From DATBQN01 sp963755825 (GTDB lineage Bacteria; Acidobacteriota; Thermoanaerobaculia; Multivoradales; UBA5704): a stretch of DNA of 64,000 bases. The position numbers and the translations under genes were made by a program. The notes beneath the pieces were generated by a model, which was not told where the DNA came from, did no database searches, and saw nothing but the letters and a program-made list of their open reading frames with translations. This document shows positions 24,293-33,102 of this stretch, piece by piece. The stretch is taken from the NCBI GenBank assembly GCA_963755825.1, contig CAVWLA010000001.1, positions 2,728,001 through 2,792,000 of the forward strand. Direction: 5' to 3'. Within the stretch, counting starts at the first letter, position 1. Every line of letters starts with the position of its first letter.

Positions 24293-25467
24293 GGATCGCC
24301 TTCCTCGTCGAGCGCCCGACACAGTTCGAGGCGCCCTTCTACCGCTTCGCGGCGCGCGACAGCGAGCACGAGCTGCGGGTGATCTACCTCGCCGCCGACG
24401 CCGCCTCGCCCGCTTTCGACCGCGAGCTCGCGCGTCCCGTCGACTGGGGGATCGACCTCCTCGGCGGCTATCCGTCCACGGCCTGCCCGCCGCGCGGCCG
24501 CGCCCGCTTCCTCGCCGCCGAGCTCGACCCGCGGCGGACCGATCTCCTCATCGTCAACGGCTACACCCGCGGGCCGTACCGCCTCGCCAACCGGCTGGCG
24601 CGGCGCCGCGGCATCCCGACCGCGCTCCGCCTCGACACCGCGGTGTTCCCGGCCGTCCGGTCGGCCGCCGCCGCGCCCACCCCCCGTGAGCGGCTGCGGC
24701 GGCTGCTCTTCACGCTGGTCGTCTCGCGCACTTATGATCTCTTTCTCGGCGCCAGCAGCCTCACCCTGGACTACCTCCAGTCCTGCGGCGTGCCGCGGGA
24801 GAAAGCAGGTCTCTTCCCCTATGCCGTGGACGTGGAATCCTTTCGCGAGCGCTCCCGCCTGAGCTCTTCGCCGGATCGTGGCCCCGGGCTCGCCTGGCGC
24901 CAGCGGCTGGGGATCCCCGCCGGCGTCAAGGTCGTCCTCGCGCTCGCCAAGCTCAACCCTCGCGAGGCGCCGTGGGACCTCCTGGCGGCTCTCCCGGCGC
25001 TGGCGACCGCAGGCGTCTGGACCGTCATCGCGGGCGACGGCCCGGAGCGCGCGGCGCTCGAGCGCGCGGCGGCGGCGAGCGGCTCGCCGCGGTTCCGCTT
25101 CCCCGGCTACGTCCCCTACCCCGAGCTCCCCGCCCTCTACGCCGCCGCCGACCTCTTCGTCCACGCCGCGCGCGAGGAGCGCTGGGGGGTCTCGGTCGAG
25201 GAGGCCCTCGCCTGCGGCCTGCCGGCGATCACCGCCTCGACCGTCGGCGCCGGCTACGACCTGATCGAGGAGGGCAGGAACGGCTTCCGCTACCCGGCGG
25301 GCGACACCGCGGCGCTGGCGCGGGCGATCGACGCCGCGCTCGCCCTCGACCGCGGCGCGGTCGACGCCGCGAGCCGCGCGGTCCTCGCGCGCTGGGACTA
25401 CGCCGCCACCTGGCGCGGTCTCCTCGCCGCGGCGGCGAACGCGGCGGGCGCGAGGCGCGCCGCGTGA
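24289..25467 (+). CDS. Glycosyltransferase, GT4-like
   Basis: A 392-residue GT-B enzyme: RIAFLVERPTQFEAPFYRFA at the start, LVVSRTYDLFLGASSLTLDYL in the middle, and EERWGVSVEEALACGLPAIT at the donor site (E-x7-E). Start GTG overlaps the methyltransferase stop. N-terminal domain resembles enzymes that act on lipid-linked acceptors in O-antigen loci, but the sugar is not predictable. Confidence 0.8.
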   Translation: MRIAFLVERPTQFEAPFYRFAARDSEHELRVIYLAADAASPAFDRELARPVDWGIDLLGGYPSTACPPRGRARFLAAELDPRRTDLLIVNGYTRGPYRLANRLARRRGIPTALRLDTAVFPAVRSAAAAPTPRERLRRLLFTLVVSRTYDLFLGASSLTLDYLQSCGVPREKAGLFPYAVDVESFRERSRLSSSPDRGPGLAWRQRLGIPAGVKVVLALAKLNPREAPWDLLAALPALATAGVWTVIAGDGPERAALERAAAASGSPRFRFPGYVPYPELPALYAAADLFVHAAREERWGVSVEEALACGLPAITASTVGAGYDLIEEGRNGFRYPAGDTAALARAIDAALALDRGAVDAASRAVLARWDYAATWRGLLAAAANAAGARRAA

Positions 25468-26372
25468 CCATCCCGCTGACCGTCCTCTTCGCCACTCGGA
25501 ACGAGGAGGCGAACCTCGAACGGAGTCTCGCGAGCGTCCACGGCTTCGCCGACCAGATCCTCGTCCTCGACTCGGAGAGCGCCGACCGCACGGTCGAGAT
25601 CGCCCGCCGCTACGCCGACGAGGTCGTCACCCTCCCCTACGACCACAGCCGGATCATCCCCTGGATCTTCCAGTGGGGGCTCGACAACCTGCCCATCCGC
25701 AACGACTGGGTGCTCCTGCTCGAGGCCGACCAGGCGCTGCCGCCGGCCCTCCGCGACGAGCTGGCGGCGACGCTCTCCGGCGCGGCGAACGGCTCGGGAA
25801 ACGGCCCGCCGGCCGACGGCTTCTACATCCGCCGCCGACAGATCTTCCGCGGCCATCCCATCCGCTTCGGCGGCTACGGCCACAAGTACCTCCTGAAGCT
25901 CTTCCGTCGCGAGCGCGGCGAGCTCGACCCGCAGGAGCAGGACACCCGCGTCTACGTGCGCGGGCGGACGGCCAAGCTGCGCGCGCCGCTCGAGGAGTGG
26001 AACAAGAAGGAGGACGCCATCCTCTTCTACCTCGAGAAGCACCTGCGCTATGCCGACGCCTTCGCGCGCGAGGAGCTGGAGCGCCGCCTCCGCGGGCGCG
26101 AGGGGCTCGGCTGGAAGCTCACGCCGCGCCTCTTCGGCACCTCGGACGAGCGGACGCTGTGGCTGAAGAGCCGCTACTACCGGCTGCCCCTCTACCTGCG
26201 GCCGTTCCTCTACTTCGGCTGGCGCTACTTCGTCCTCTGCGGCTTCCTCGACGGCAGGGAGGGCTTCGTCTTCCACTTCCTGCAGGCCTTCTGGTTCCGC
26301 CTCGTCGTCGACATCCGGCTCGCCGAGCTGCGCGTCGCCCACCGGGAGAGCGCTGCGGCGCCAACCCGATGA
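25464..26372 (+). CDS. Glycosyltransferase family 2 (WaaE/KdtX-like)
   Basis: A 302-residue GT-A enzyme starting LTVLFATRNEEANLERSL, with LVLDSESADRTVEIARRYADEV and LLLEADQALPP at the metal site. The arrangement N-E-E-x-N-L at the start and D-S-x-S-x-D-x-T matches the WaaE/KdtX branch that modifies lipopolysaccharide cores. Aromatic C-terminus (FLYFGWRYFVLCGFL) suggests membrane association. GTG start, overlapping neighbours. Confidence 0.83.
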   Translation: MTIPLTVLFATRNEEANLERSLASVHGFADQILVLDSESADRTVEIARRYADEVVTLPYDHSRIIPWIFQWGLDNLPIRNDWVLLLEADQALPPALRDELAATLSGAANGSGNGPPADGFYIRRRQIFRGHPIRFGGYGHKYLLKLFRRERGELDPQEQDTRVYVRGRTAKLRAPLEEWNKKEDAILFYLEKHLRYADAFAREELERRLRGREGLGWKLTPRLFGTSDERTLWLKSRYYRLPLYLRPFLYFGWRYFVLCGFLDGREGFVFHFLQAFWFRLVVDIRLAELRVAHRESAAAPTR

Positions 26373-28141
26373 CGAACACGGCCACCCGCATCCTCGGCAT
26401 CAACGCCTTCCACGCCGACGCCTCGGCGGCGGCGGTGGTCGACGGCCGCTTCGTCGCCGGCGTCGAGGAGGAGCGCTTCCGGCGGATCAAGCACTGGGCC
26501 GGCTTCCCGGAGCTCGCCATCCGCTACTGCCTCGGCGAGATGGGCGGCCTCGACGAGGTCACCGCCCTCGCCGTCTCGCGCCAGCCGCGCGCCTACCTGC
26601 TGCGCAAGGCCGCCCTCGCGCTCAGCCATCCGCGGAGCCTCGGCCGCGCCGCCTCGCGGGTGCGCAACCTCGCCCAGGTGAGCTCGCTCGAGGAGCGCGT
26701 GGCGAAGACCTTCGGCGGCCGCGCGCCGCGGCTGTATCCGGTCGAGCACCATCTGGCGCACCTCGGCTCGGCCTTCTTCTGCTCGCCGTTCGAGCGGGCG
26801 ATGTGCCTCTCCGTCGACGGCTTCGGCGACTTCGTCTCGACGATGACGGCGCTCGGCAGCGGCAGCGACCTCCGGGTCCTCGACCGCGTCCACTTCCCGC
26901 ACTCGCTGGGGCTCTTCTACACCGCCATCACCCAGTACCTCGGCTTCCCCGGCTTCGGCGACGAGTACAAGGTGATGGGGCTCGCCGCCTACGGCGAGCC
27001 GCGCTACGCGGCGGAGCTCGGCGCCATCGTCCCGCCGCTCGCGGACGGCACCTTCCGCCTCGACCTCCGCTGCTTCCGCCACCTCTCGCAGGGGGTCGAC
27101 ATGAGCTGGGACGACGGCGCGCCGGCGCTCGGCCTGGTCTACACGCCGAAGCTCGTCGAGCTCCTCGGCCCCGCGCGCCGCCGCGAGGACGAGCTGACCG
27201 AGCGCCACATGGACCTCGCGGCCTCGCTCCAGAAGGTCTACGAGGAGCGCTTCTTCGCCCTCGTGCGGGCGCTCCAGAAGGCGACCGGCGAGCACCGGCT
27301 GGTGCTCGCCGGCGGCTGCGGCATGAACTCGCTCGCCAACGGCAAGCTCTTCGCCGCGACCGACGTCCGCGAGGTCTACATCCAGGCCGCCGCCGGCGAC
27401 GCCGGCACCTCGCTCGGCGCCGCCCTCTACGTCCATCACGCGGTGCTCGGCAACCCGCGCGGCTTCGTCATGGAGCACTGCTACTGGGGGCCGGAGCACG
27501 GCGAGAGCGAGGCGCGGCAGGCGATCGCCCGGCGGCTGCCGGAGTCGGGCGGCCGCGACGGGCGCTACGGCGAGGTGACGGTCTCGACCGCGGCGTCGGA
27601 AGACCTCCTCGCCGAGGAGACCGCCGCGGCGATCGCCGCCGGCGCCGTCGTCGGCTGGTACCAGGGGCGCTCGGAGTGGGGGCCGCGGGCGCTCGGCAAC
27701 CGCTCGATCCTCGCCGATCCGCGGCGGGCGGACATGAAGGAGATCCTCAACCTGAAGATCAAGCGGCGCGAGTCGTTCCGGCCCTTCGCGCCGTCGATCC
27801 TCGAGGAGAGGACGGCCGACTGGTTCACGATCTCGTACCCCGACCCCTTCATGATCAAGGTCTACCCCATCCGCCCCGAGCGGCGGGCGGAGATCCCGGC
27901 GGTCGCCCACGTCGACGGCACCGGCCGCCTGCAGACGGTCGCCAAGCGCACCAACCCGCGCTACTGGAAGCTCATCGACGCCTTCGGGCGACGGACCGGC
28001 GTGCCGATGCTCTTGAACACCTCGTTCAACGAGAACGAGCCCATCGTCGACACCCCCGCCGAGGCCCTCGACTGCTTCCTGCGCACGCGGATGGATCGCC
28101 TGGTGCTGGGCGACGTCGTGCTGGTGCGCCAGGCACCGTGA
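26369..28141 (+). CDS. Carbamoyltransferase (NodU/TobZ family)
   Basis: A 590-residue two-domain protein. N-terminal Kae1/YrdC-like domain begins ILGINAFHADASAAAVVDG and has the metal-binding VEHHLAHLGSAFF motif (HHxxH); C-terminal YrdC-like part has EWGPRALGNRSILADPR and ESFRPFAPSILEE. Such enzymes move a carbamoyl group from carbamoyl phosphate and ATP onto a hydroxyl, in Nod factors or aminoglycosides; here a sugar hydroxyl of the glycan is the likely acceptor. Start overlaps the GT2 stop by 4 nt. Confidence 0.88.
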   Translation: MTNTATRILGINAFHADASAAAVVDGRFVAGVEEERFRRIKHWAGFPELAIRYCLGEMGGLDEVTALAVSRQPRAYLLRKAALALSHPRSLGRAASRVRNLAQVSSLEERVAKTFGGRAPRLYPVEHHLAHLGSAFFCSPFERAMCLSVDGFGDFVSTMTALGSGSDLRVLDRVHFPHSLGLFYTAITQYLGFPGFGDEYKVMGLAAYGEPRYAAELGAIVPPLADGTFRLDLRCFRHLSQGVDMSWDDGAPALGLVYTPKLVELLGPARRREDELTERHMDLAASLQKVYEERFFALVRALQKATGEHRLVLAGGCGMNSLANGKLFAATDVREVYIQAAAGDAGTSLGAALYVHHAVLGNPRGFVMEHCYWGPEHGESEARQAIARRLPESGGRDGRYGEVTVSTAASEDLLAEETAAAIAAGAVVGWYQGRSEWGPRALGNRSILADPRRADMKEILNLKIKRRESFRPFAPSILEERTADWFTISYPDPFMIKVYPIRPERRAEIPAVAHVDGTGRLQTVAKRTNPRYWKLIDAFGRRTGVPMLLNTSFNENEPIVDTPAEALDCFLRTRMDRLVLGDVVLVRQAP

Positions 28142-28148
28142 GCGCGGG

Positions 28149-29018
28149 ATGACTCTCCACCGCTGGAAGCCGCGCCTGCGCGCCGCGGCGCGGCGCCTGG
28201 GCGTCGAGCGCGCCTACGACGGAGTCAAGCGCCTGGCCGGCCTCGACCCGCGCCGCCTGCGGCGCGAGTCGGCCTTCCGGCGGCTGAATCGTGGGGCGGC
28301 CGAGGACGAGATCGTCCTCCGGCCCGGCCTCCGCCTGCGCATCGATCCGCGCTCGCGCGACCCCTTCGAGCAGTTCTGCTTCCGCTCGCTCGACATGGCG
28401 GCGGAGCTCGACGGCTTCCTCGCCCGCATGCGGTCCTGCCGCCGCTTCGTCGACGTCGGCGCCTGCCACGGGATCTTCTCGCTCGCCTTCGCCCTCGGGC
28501 GGCCGGAGGCGCGGGCGCTCGCCGTCGAGCCGTCGCCCGAGGCCTGCGAGATCCTCGCCGCCAACGCCGCGCGCAACGGGCTCGCCCATCTCACGCCGGT
28601 GCGCGCGGCGCTCGGCGCGGCGGCGGGCGAGATCCGCATGCGGCCGAGCTGGCACCACCTCGAGGCGCTGGGCGACGGCGAGGAGGACGCCGGCGCGGTC
28701 GCCGTGCCGGTGCGCCCGCTCGACGAGCTCTGCGCCGAGCGCGGTTTCGAGCCCGACCTGATGAAGATCGACGTCGAGGGCTTCGAGCACGCGGTGCTCC
28801 AGGGCGCCGCCGCGGTCCTCACCCGCAGCCGGCCGATCCTCTTCCTCGAGGTCCATCCCGCGCGGCTGGCGGCCCTCGGCAGCTCGGCCGCCGAGGTGGC
28901 GGCGCAGCTCGCGGGCTACGGCTATCGGGAGATCGGCGGCCGCTCCCGCCGCCGCGGCCTCGCCGACGAGGTCGACGTCTGCCGCGTCGTCTGCGCCCCG
29001 GTCGAGGCGGCGGCATGA
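28149..29018 (+). CDS. FkbM-type methyltransferase
   Basis: A 289-residue SAM methyltransferase with RRFVDVGACHGIFSLAFALG as motif I, LAVEPSPEACEIL, and the FkbM signature LMKIDVEGFEHAVLQGA. The first 70 residues form a basic leader domain. Probably O-methylates a sugar. It overlaps the second FkbM gene by 4 nt. Confidence 0.83.
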   Translation: MTLHRWKPRLRAAARRLGVERAYDGVKRLAGLDPRRLRRESAFRRLNRGAAEDEIVLRPGLRLRIDPRSRDPFEQFCFRSLDMAAELDGFLARMRSCRRFVDVGACHGIFSLAFALGRPEARALAVEPSPEACEILAANAARNGLAHLTPVRAALGAAAGEIRMRPSWHHLEALGDGEEDAGAVAVPVRPLDELCAERGFEPDLMKIDVEGFEHAVLQGAAAVLTRSRPILFLEVHPARLAALGSSAAEVAAQLAGYGYREIGGRSRRRGLADEVDVCRVVCAPVEAAA

Positions 29019-29815
29019 GGCTCCGCACCCTCGCCGAGCGGCTGAGCCGCGGCCGCGTGCTCCGCCGCCGGCTCCCCGCGAGCGCCGGCGGCGCCACCGT
29101 CTTCGTCTCCCCCGACGCCTCGCTCAAGTTCTGGCGCCGCGACCTCCGCCAGGCGGATCCGCTCCTCTTCGCCCTCGCCGCCGAGCAGGTGAAGCCCGGC
29201 GCGGTGGTGTGGGACGTCGGCGCCAACGTCGGCCTCTTCGCCCTCGCCGCCGCCTTCCACGCCGGACTCCAGGGCAGCGTCCTCGCCGTCGAGCCCGACG
29301 CCTGGCTCGCCGGCCTCATCGGCCGCTCGGCCCGCGCGCTGCCACCCGCCTGCGCGCCGGTCGCCGTGCTCGCCGCCGCCGTCGCCGAGGCGCCCGGCGT
29401 CGCCGAGTTCGCTATCGCGGCGCGCGGCCGCGCCACCAGCCACCTCGCGGCCGTCGCCGGCTCGACGCAGAGCGGCGGCGCCCGCGCCGTCGCGCGAGTG
29501 CCGGTCGAGACCCTCGACGGCCTCCTCGCCCGCTTCCCCGCCCCCAGCCTGGTGAAGATCGACGTCGAGGGCGCCGAGGCGCGCTGCCTCGCCGGCGCGG
29601 CGCGGCTCCTCGCCGAGGTGCGGCCGGCGATCGTCTGCGAGGTGTCGGCGGAGAACTCCGCGGCGGTCGCCGCGATCCTCGCCGCGGCGCGCTACGAGCT
29701 GTTCGACGCCGCCGAGCCGCCCGCGCCGCAGATGCCTCCGAACACCCGGCGGCCGCTCGCGGCGCCGGCGTGGAACACCCTCGCCCTGCCGCGCGAGGGG
29801 GAGCGCGGACGATGA
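29015..29815 (+). CDS. FkbM-type methyltransferase, second copy
   Basis: A 266-residue relative of the preceding gene, with VVWDVGANVGLFALAAAFHA and LVKIDVEGAEARCLAGAARLL. The two are only distantly alike, so this is probably not a recent duplication; they may methylate different positions or sugars. Start and stop overlap neighbours by 4 nt. Confidence 0.82.
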   Translation: MRLRTLAERLSRGRVLRRRLPASAGGATVFVSPDASLKFWRRDLRQADPLLFALAAEQVKPGAVVWDVGANVGLFALAAAFHAGLQGSVLAVEPDAWLAGLIGRSARALPPACAPVAVLAAAVAEAPGVAEFAIAARGRATSHLAAVAGSTQSGGARAVARVPVETLDGLLARFPAPSLVKIDVEGAEARCLAGAARLLAEVRPAIVCEVSAENSAAVAAILAAARYELFDAAEPPAPQMPPNTRRPLAAPAWNTLALPREGERGR

Positions 29816-30987
29816 AGATCCTCCTCGTCGCCCCCTCCGGCTCGCGGGTCGGCTGCGGCGTCGGCGATCATGCCGCCCGGCTCGCCGTCGAGCTCGACCG
29901 CCGCGGGCACGCCGTCCACCTGGCGACCGACCTCCCCGGCGCCCGCCGCCGCGAGCTGCCGGCGAGCCTCGAGGTGCACCACCCCTTCCGCCGCCACACC
30001 GCGCGCGAGATCGCCGCCCTCGCCCGCCTGGCGCGGCGCCTGGCTCCCGACGTCGTCCACGTCCAGTACCAGGTCCTCACCTACTCGGGCCGCGCCGCCA
30101 TCCTGGCGCTGCCGCGCCTCCTCCCCCGCCGCGCCGCGCTCGCCGTCTCGATGCACGACTTCCTCCTGCCCTACATCTTCCGCGGCGCCGGTTTCCTGCG
30201 CCGCCGCCTGCTCTCCGGCTTCCTCGCCGCCGCCGACGGCGTCATCGTGGCGACCGCCGCGCACTGCGCTCTCGCCCGCGCCGCCGGAGCGCGCGAGGCC
30301 GCGCTCCACGACGTCATCATGGCCTCCAATCTCGAGGTCTCGCCGCTCTCTCCCGAGCGACAGCGCGAGCTCCACGAGCGGTTCGAGATCGGCGGCCGCA
30401 CCCTCCTCCTCGCCTTCGGCGCCATGTCCCGCGCCGGCGGCGCCGACCTGCTGCTCGCCGCCCTCGCGGCGGTGCCAGAGGCGGCGCGGCAGCGCCTCCG
30501 CTGCCTCCTCGTCGGCGGCGCCCCCGCCTACGCCATCGATCCCGAGAGCGTGCTGGCGGCGGTCCGCGGGCGCGCCCGCGAGCTCGGCGTCGAGGGCTCG
30601 GCGCGGGTGACCGGCTACCTCGAGGCGGCGGAGGTGAGCGGCCTGCTGCAGATGAGCCGCGCCGTCATCCAGTCGCGTCCGGGCGGCGTCTCGCCGATGA
30701 ACACCTCGACCTCCTGCGCCCTCCTCCACCGGCGGCCGCTCCTCGCCGTCGCCGGCGGCGAGCGCCTCGATCCCCGCATGCCGGCGGCGGCGATCCATCT
30801 CGCGGCCCCCGAGCCGGCGGCGCTCGGCGACTCCATCCGCCGCCTGCTCGACGGCGAGGCGCTGTGGCCGGAGACCGCGGACGCGGCGCTCGCCGAGGCC
30901 GCCCCGCGCTTCTCCTGGCGCCAGCTGGCCGACGAGCACGAGGCGATGTACGGCGAGATCGCCGCGCGCCGGCGGGGCGGCTCCTAG
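29812..30987 (+). CDS. Glycosyltransferase, GT-B
   Basis: A 391-residue GT-B protein starting MKILLVAPSGSRVGCGVGDH with HVQYQVLTYSG and MHDFLLPYIFRGAG in the N-terminal domain and LLLAFGAMSRAGGADLLLAAL at the hinge. The donor region lacks E-x7-E and instead reads QSRPGGVSPMNTSTSCALLH. Resembles glycosyltransferase 4-like enzymes with a degenerate donor site. Its 3' end overlaps the convergent GT8-like gene by 4 bp, which closes the long co-directional run. Confidence 0.72.
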   Translation: MKILLVAPSGSRVGCGVGDHAARLAVELDRRGHAVHLATDLPGARRRELPASLEVHHPFRRHTAREIAALARLARRLAPDVVHVQYQVLTYSGRAAILALPRLLPRRAALAVSMHDFLLPYIFRGAGFLRRRLLSGFLAAADGVIVATAAHCALARAAGAREAALHDVIMASNLEVSPLSPERQRELHERFEIGGRTLLLAFGAMSRAGGADLLLAALAAVPEAARQRLRCLLVGGAPAYAIDPESVLAAVRGRARELGVEGSARVTGYLEAAEVSGLLQMSRAVIQSRPGGVSPMNTSTSCALLHRRPLLAVAGGERLDPRMPAAAIHLAAPEPAALGDSIRRLLDGEALWPETADAALAEAAPRFSWRQLADEHEAMYGEIAARRRGGS

Positions 30988-31853
30988 CCGCGCAGCCGCC
31001 GCCGTAGCCGCCCGGCCTCGCTCGCCGCGAGATCGAGCGGCCCGCAGCGCCGCGCCGGCGCGCTGCGCAGCTCGACCGGCCGGCGGGAATCGTCCCGCTC
31101 CTCACCGCCAGCCAGATATTCGGGCAGCAGGCCGCGCACCGAGCGCACGAAGTGGAGGGCGACCGCCCCCGTCTCGCCCGGCACCCGCGGGATGCGCACC
31201 TGCTCGGCGTCGAGCAGCCAACAACCGGCGCGGGCGCCGAGGAGAGCCCAGGCGGTCTGCTCGACCCACGGCGGCGCGAAACGGTAACGCTCTTGACCGA
31301 GGAACCACTCGACGAGGTCGGCATCGTAGAGAGCCGTGCGGAAGTGGATGACGCCGCTGTTGACTCGCAGGGGGATGGCGAGGCGCCGGTCCCGCAGCAA
31401 ATGCCAGGAGCGCAGCGAGTAGGCGTTCTGGGTGTCGGCCATGAAGAGGGCGCCGGCCGCCGGCGACGGCAAGCGATAGAGCCCAGAGAACGGCCGCCGG
31501 AAGAGCACGTCGGCGTCGCAGTAGGCGACGGTGTCGTCCTGCGAGAGGAGGGCTACGTCGACGAGCTTCAGGGCGAGCGGGCTGGCGGCGCGGTAGGCGC
31601 GCGTCGCCGGCAAGCGCGCCAGATGGCCCGCCAGGCGCTCGTCCGCCTCGGCCCGCCAGACGACCTCGGCGCCGCTCAGGTCGGCGGCGAGGAGGGCAGC
31701 ATCCTCCGGCGTCAGCGTGCCGTCGTCGTGCAGGCGAAGCCGCAGCGGCTCGGCCGAGCGGCGGAGCAGGCTCGCCAGACAGGCCAGCGCCATCGGCACC
31801 TGCGCGTGGCCGAGGAGGCTTGCGACGGTCGTCGGCGGCGCGGCGGGTTCCAT
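30984..31853 (-). CDS. GT8-like glycosyltransferase (GT-A, DxD)
   Basis: A 289-residue protein, the only minus-strand gene in the polysaccharide locus. LLSQDDTVAYCDADVLFRRPF has the DxD metal-binding motif of GT8-like retaining enzymes, followed by ALFMADTQNAYSLRSWHL and VNSGVIHFRTALYDADLVEWF (the typical 'N-S-G' acceptor block). The ATG at 31853 (GAGG 5 nt upstream) was preferred to a start at 31937, whose extra 28 residues are Pro/Arg-rich without family character. Probably adds a hexose. Confidence 0.75.
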   Translation of the reverse strand: MEPAAPPTTVASLLGHAQVPMALACLASLLRRSAEPLRLRLHDDGTLTPEDAALLAADLSGAEVVWRAEADERLAGHLARLPATRAYRAASPLALKLVDVALLSQDDTVAYCDADVLFRRPFSGLYRLPSPAAGALFMADTQNAYSLRSWHLLRDRRLAIPLRVNSGVIHFRTALYDADLVEWFLGQERYRFAPPWVEQTAWALLGARAGCWLLDAEQVRIPRVPGETGAVALHFVRSVRGLLPEYLAGGEERDDSRRPVELRSAPARRCGPLDLAASEAGRLRRRLRG

Positions 31854-32013
31854 GGTGCCTCTGCGGTCGGGTGGCGAGACGGCGGCGCCGTGAGATCCTG
31901 CGCGGCGGCCGGCCGGCTTGGGCGGCCTGCTGGGCATGGGCTAAACTGCAGGATACCGGGTCGACAGACTGCCGGCAACGACTCCCCGTCGGCCGGGGGG
32001 AGGGAGCGGACGT

Positions 32014-33033
32014 ATGGAGTGGCGGGACAAGCGGGTTCTGGTCACCGGCGGCGCGTCGTTCATCAGCTCGCACCTGATCGACCTGCTGATCGCGAAGGGC
32101 GCGCCGACGATCCGCGTCGTCGACGATCTGTCGAGCGGCCGCCTGGCGAACATCCAGGGACATCTCGACGCCGGCGCCGTCGAGCTCCAGAAAGCCGATC
32201 TCCTCGCCCCCGGCGTGGCGCAGGAGGCGGTCGAGGGCATCGACGTCGTCTTCCACCTGGCGGCGATCCACGGCGGCCGCGGCTTCGTCGACCTCCACCA
32301 GGCCGCCTGCGCGCAGAACCTGGCGATGGACGGCATGCTGGTGAAGGCCGCCTACGAGGCGGGAGTGGAGAAGCTCGTCTTCGCCTCCTCCGGCTGCGTC
32401 TACCCCAACCACCTGCAGCAGGACGTCTCCGCGGAGCTCTACCTCACCGAGGAGATGGTGGGGCCGCCCTACGCCGCCGACAACATGTACGGCTGGGCCA
32501 AGCTGATGACCGAGATGACGCTCGCCGCGTACCACCGCGACTTCGGCTTCAAGTCGGCCTCCTGCCGCTTCTTCACCGTCTACGGCGAGCGCGGCGTCGA
32601 GAACCACGCCGTCATCGCCATGATCGCCCGCGCCTTCGTCCGCCAGGACCCCTTCGAGGTGTGGGGCGACGGCACGCAGATCCGCAACTGGACCTACGTC
32701 GGCGACATCGTCTCGGGCATGGTCCTCGCCGCCGAGCGGATCGACGACGGCACGGCGATCAACCTCGGCACCGAGGAGCGGACGCGGGTGATCGACGCCG
32801 TACACGAGGTGCTCCGCTACAGCGGTCACCAGGCGGCGATCAAGCTCCTGCCGCACATGCCGACCGGCCCGCTCAACCGCGTGGCGAGCAACCGCCTGGC
32901 GCGACAGCTCCTCGACTGGCAGCCGGAGATGAAGTTCATGGACGGCCTGCACCGCACCCTCGACTGGTACTTCGCCAGCCGCCAGCGGGAGACGGTCGAC
33001 GGCTACCTCGCCGAGATGCTCACCGAGCGCTGA
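32014..33033 (+). CDS. NAD-dependent sugar epimerase/dehydratase (SDR) with altered Gly motif
   Basis: A 339-residue extended SDR. The nucleotide loop reads VTGGASFISSHL where TGGAGFIGSHL is usual, so two Gly of TGxxGxxG are Ser. The rest is intact: VVDDLSSG, FHLAAIHGG, SSGCVYP, the catalytic YGWAK (Tyr-x3-Lys) and RFFTVYGERG. The features fit UDP-glucose 4-epimerase or GDP-mannose 3,5-epimerase-like enzymes, which make the nucleotide sugar for the locus. A purine-rich ribosome binding site (GGGGAGGGAG) precedes the ATG. The gene starts a new transcription unit 160 bp from the divergent GT8-like gene. Confidence 0.8.
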   Translation: MEWRDKRVLVTGGASFISSHLIDLLIAKGAPTIRVVDDLSSGRLANIQGHLDAGAVELQKADLLAPGVAQEAVEGIDVVFHLAAIHGGRGFVDLHQAACAQNLAMDGMLVKAAYEAGVEKLVFASSGCVYPNHLQQDVSAELYLTEEMVGPPYAADNMYGWAKLMTEMTLAAYHRDFGFKSASCRFFTVYGERGVENHAVIAMIARAFVRQDPFEVWGDGTQIRNWTYVGDIVSGMVLAAERIDDGTAINLGTEERTRVIDAVHEVLRYSGHQAAIKLLPHMPTGPLNRVASNRLARQLLDWQPEMKFMDGLHRTLDWYFASRQRETVDGYLAEMLTER

Positions 33034-33102
33034 GCCGCCGCCGGCCCGGCCCCAGCGCGAGATCGGCCGCATGAGATCGCGATCCGCACCGCGAAGGGCG
33101 CC

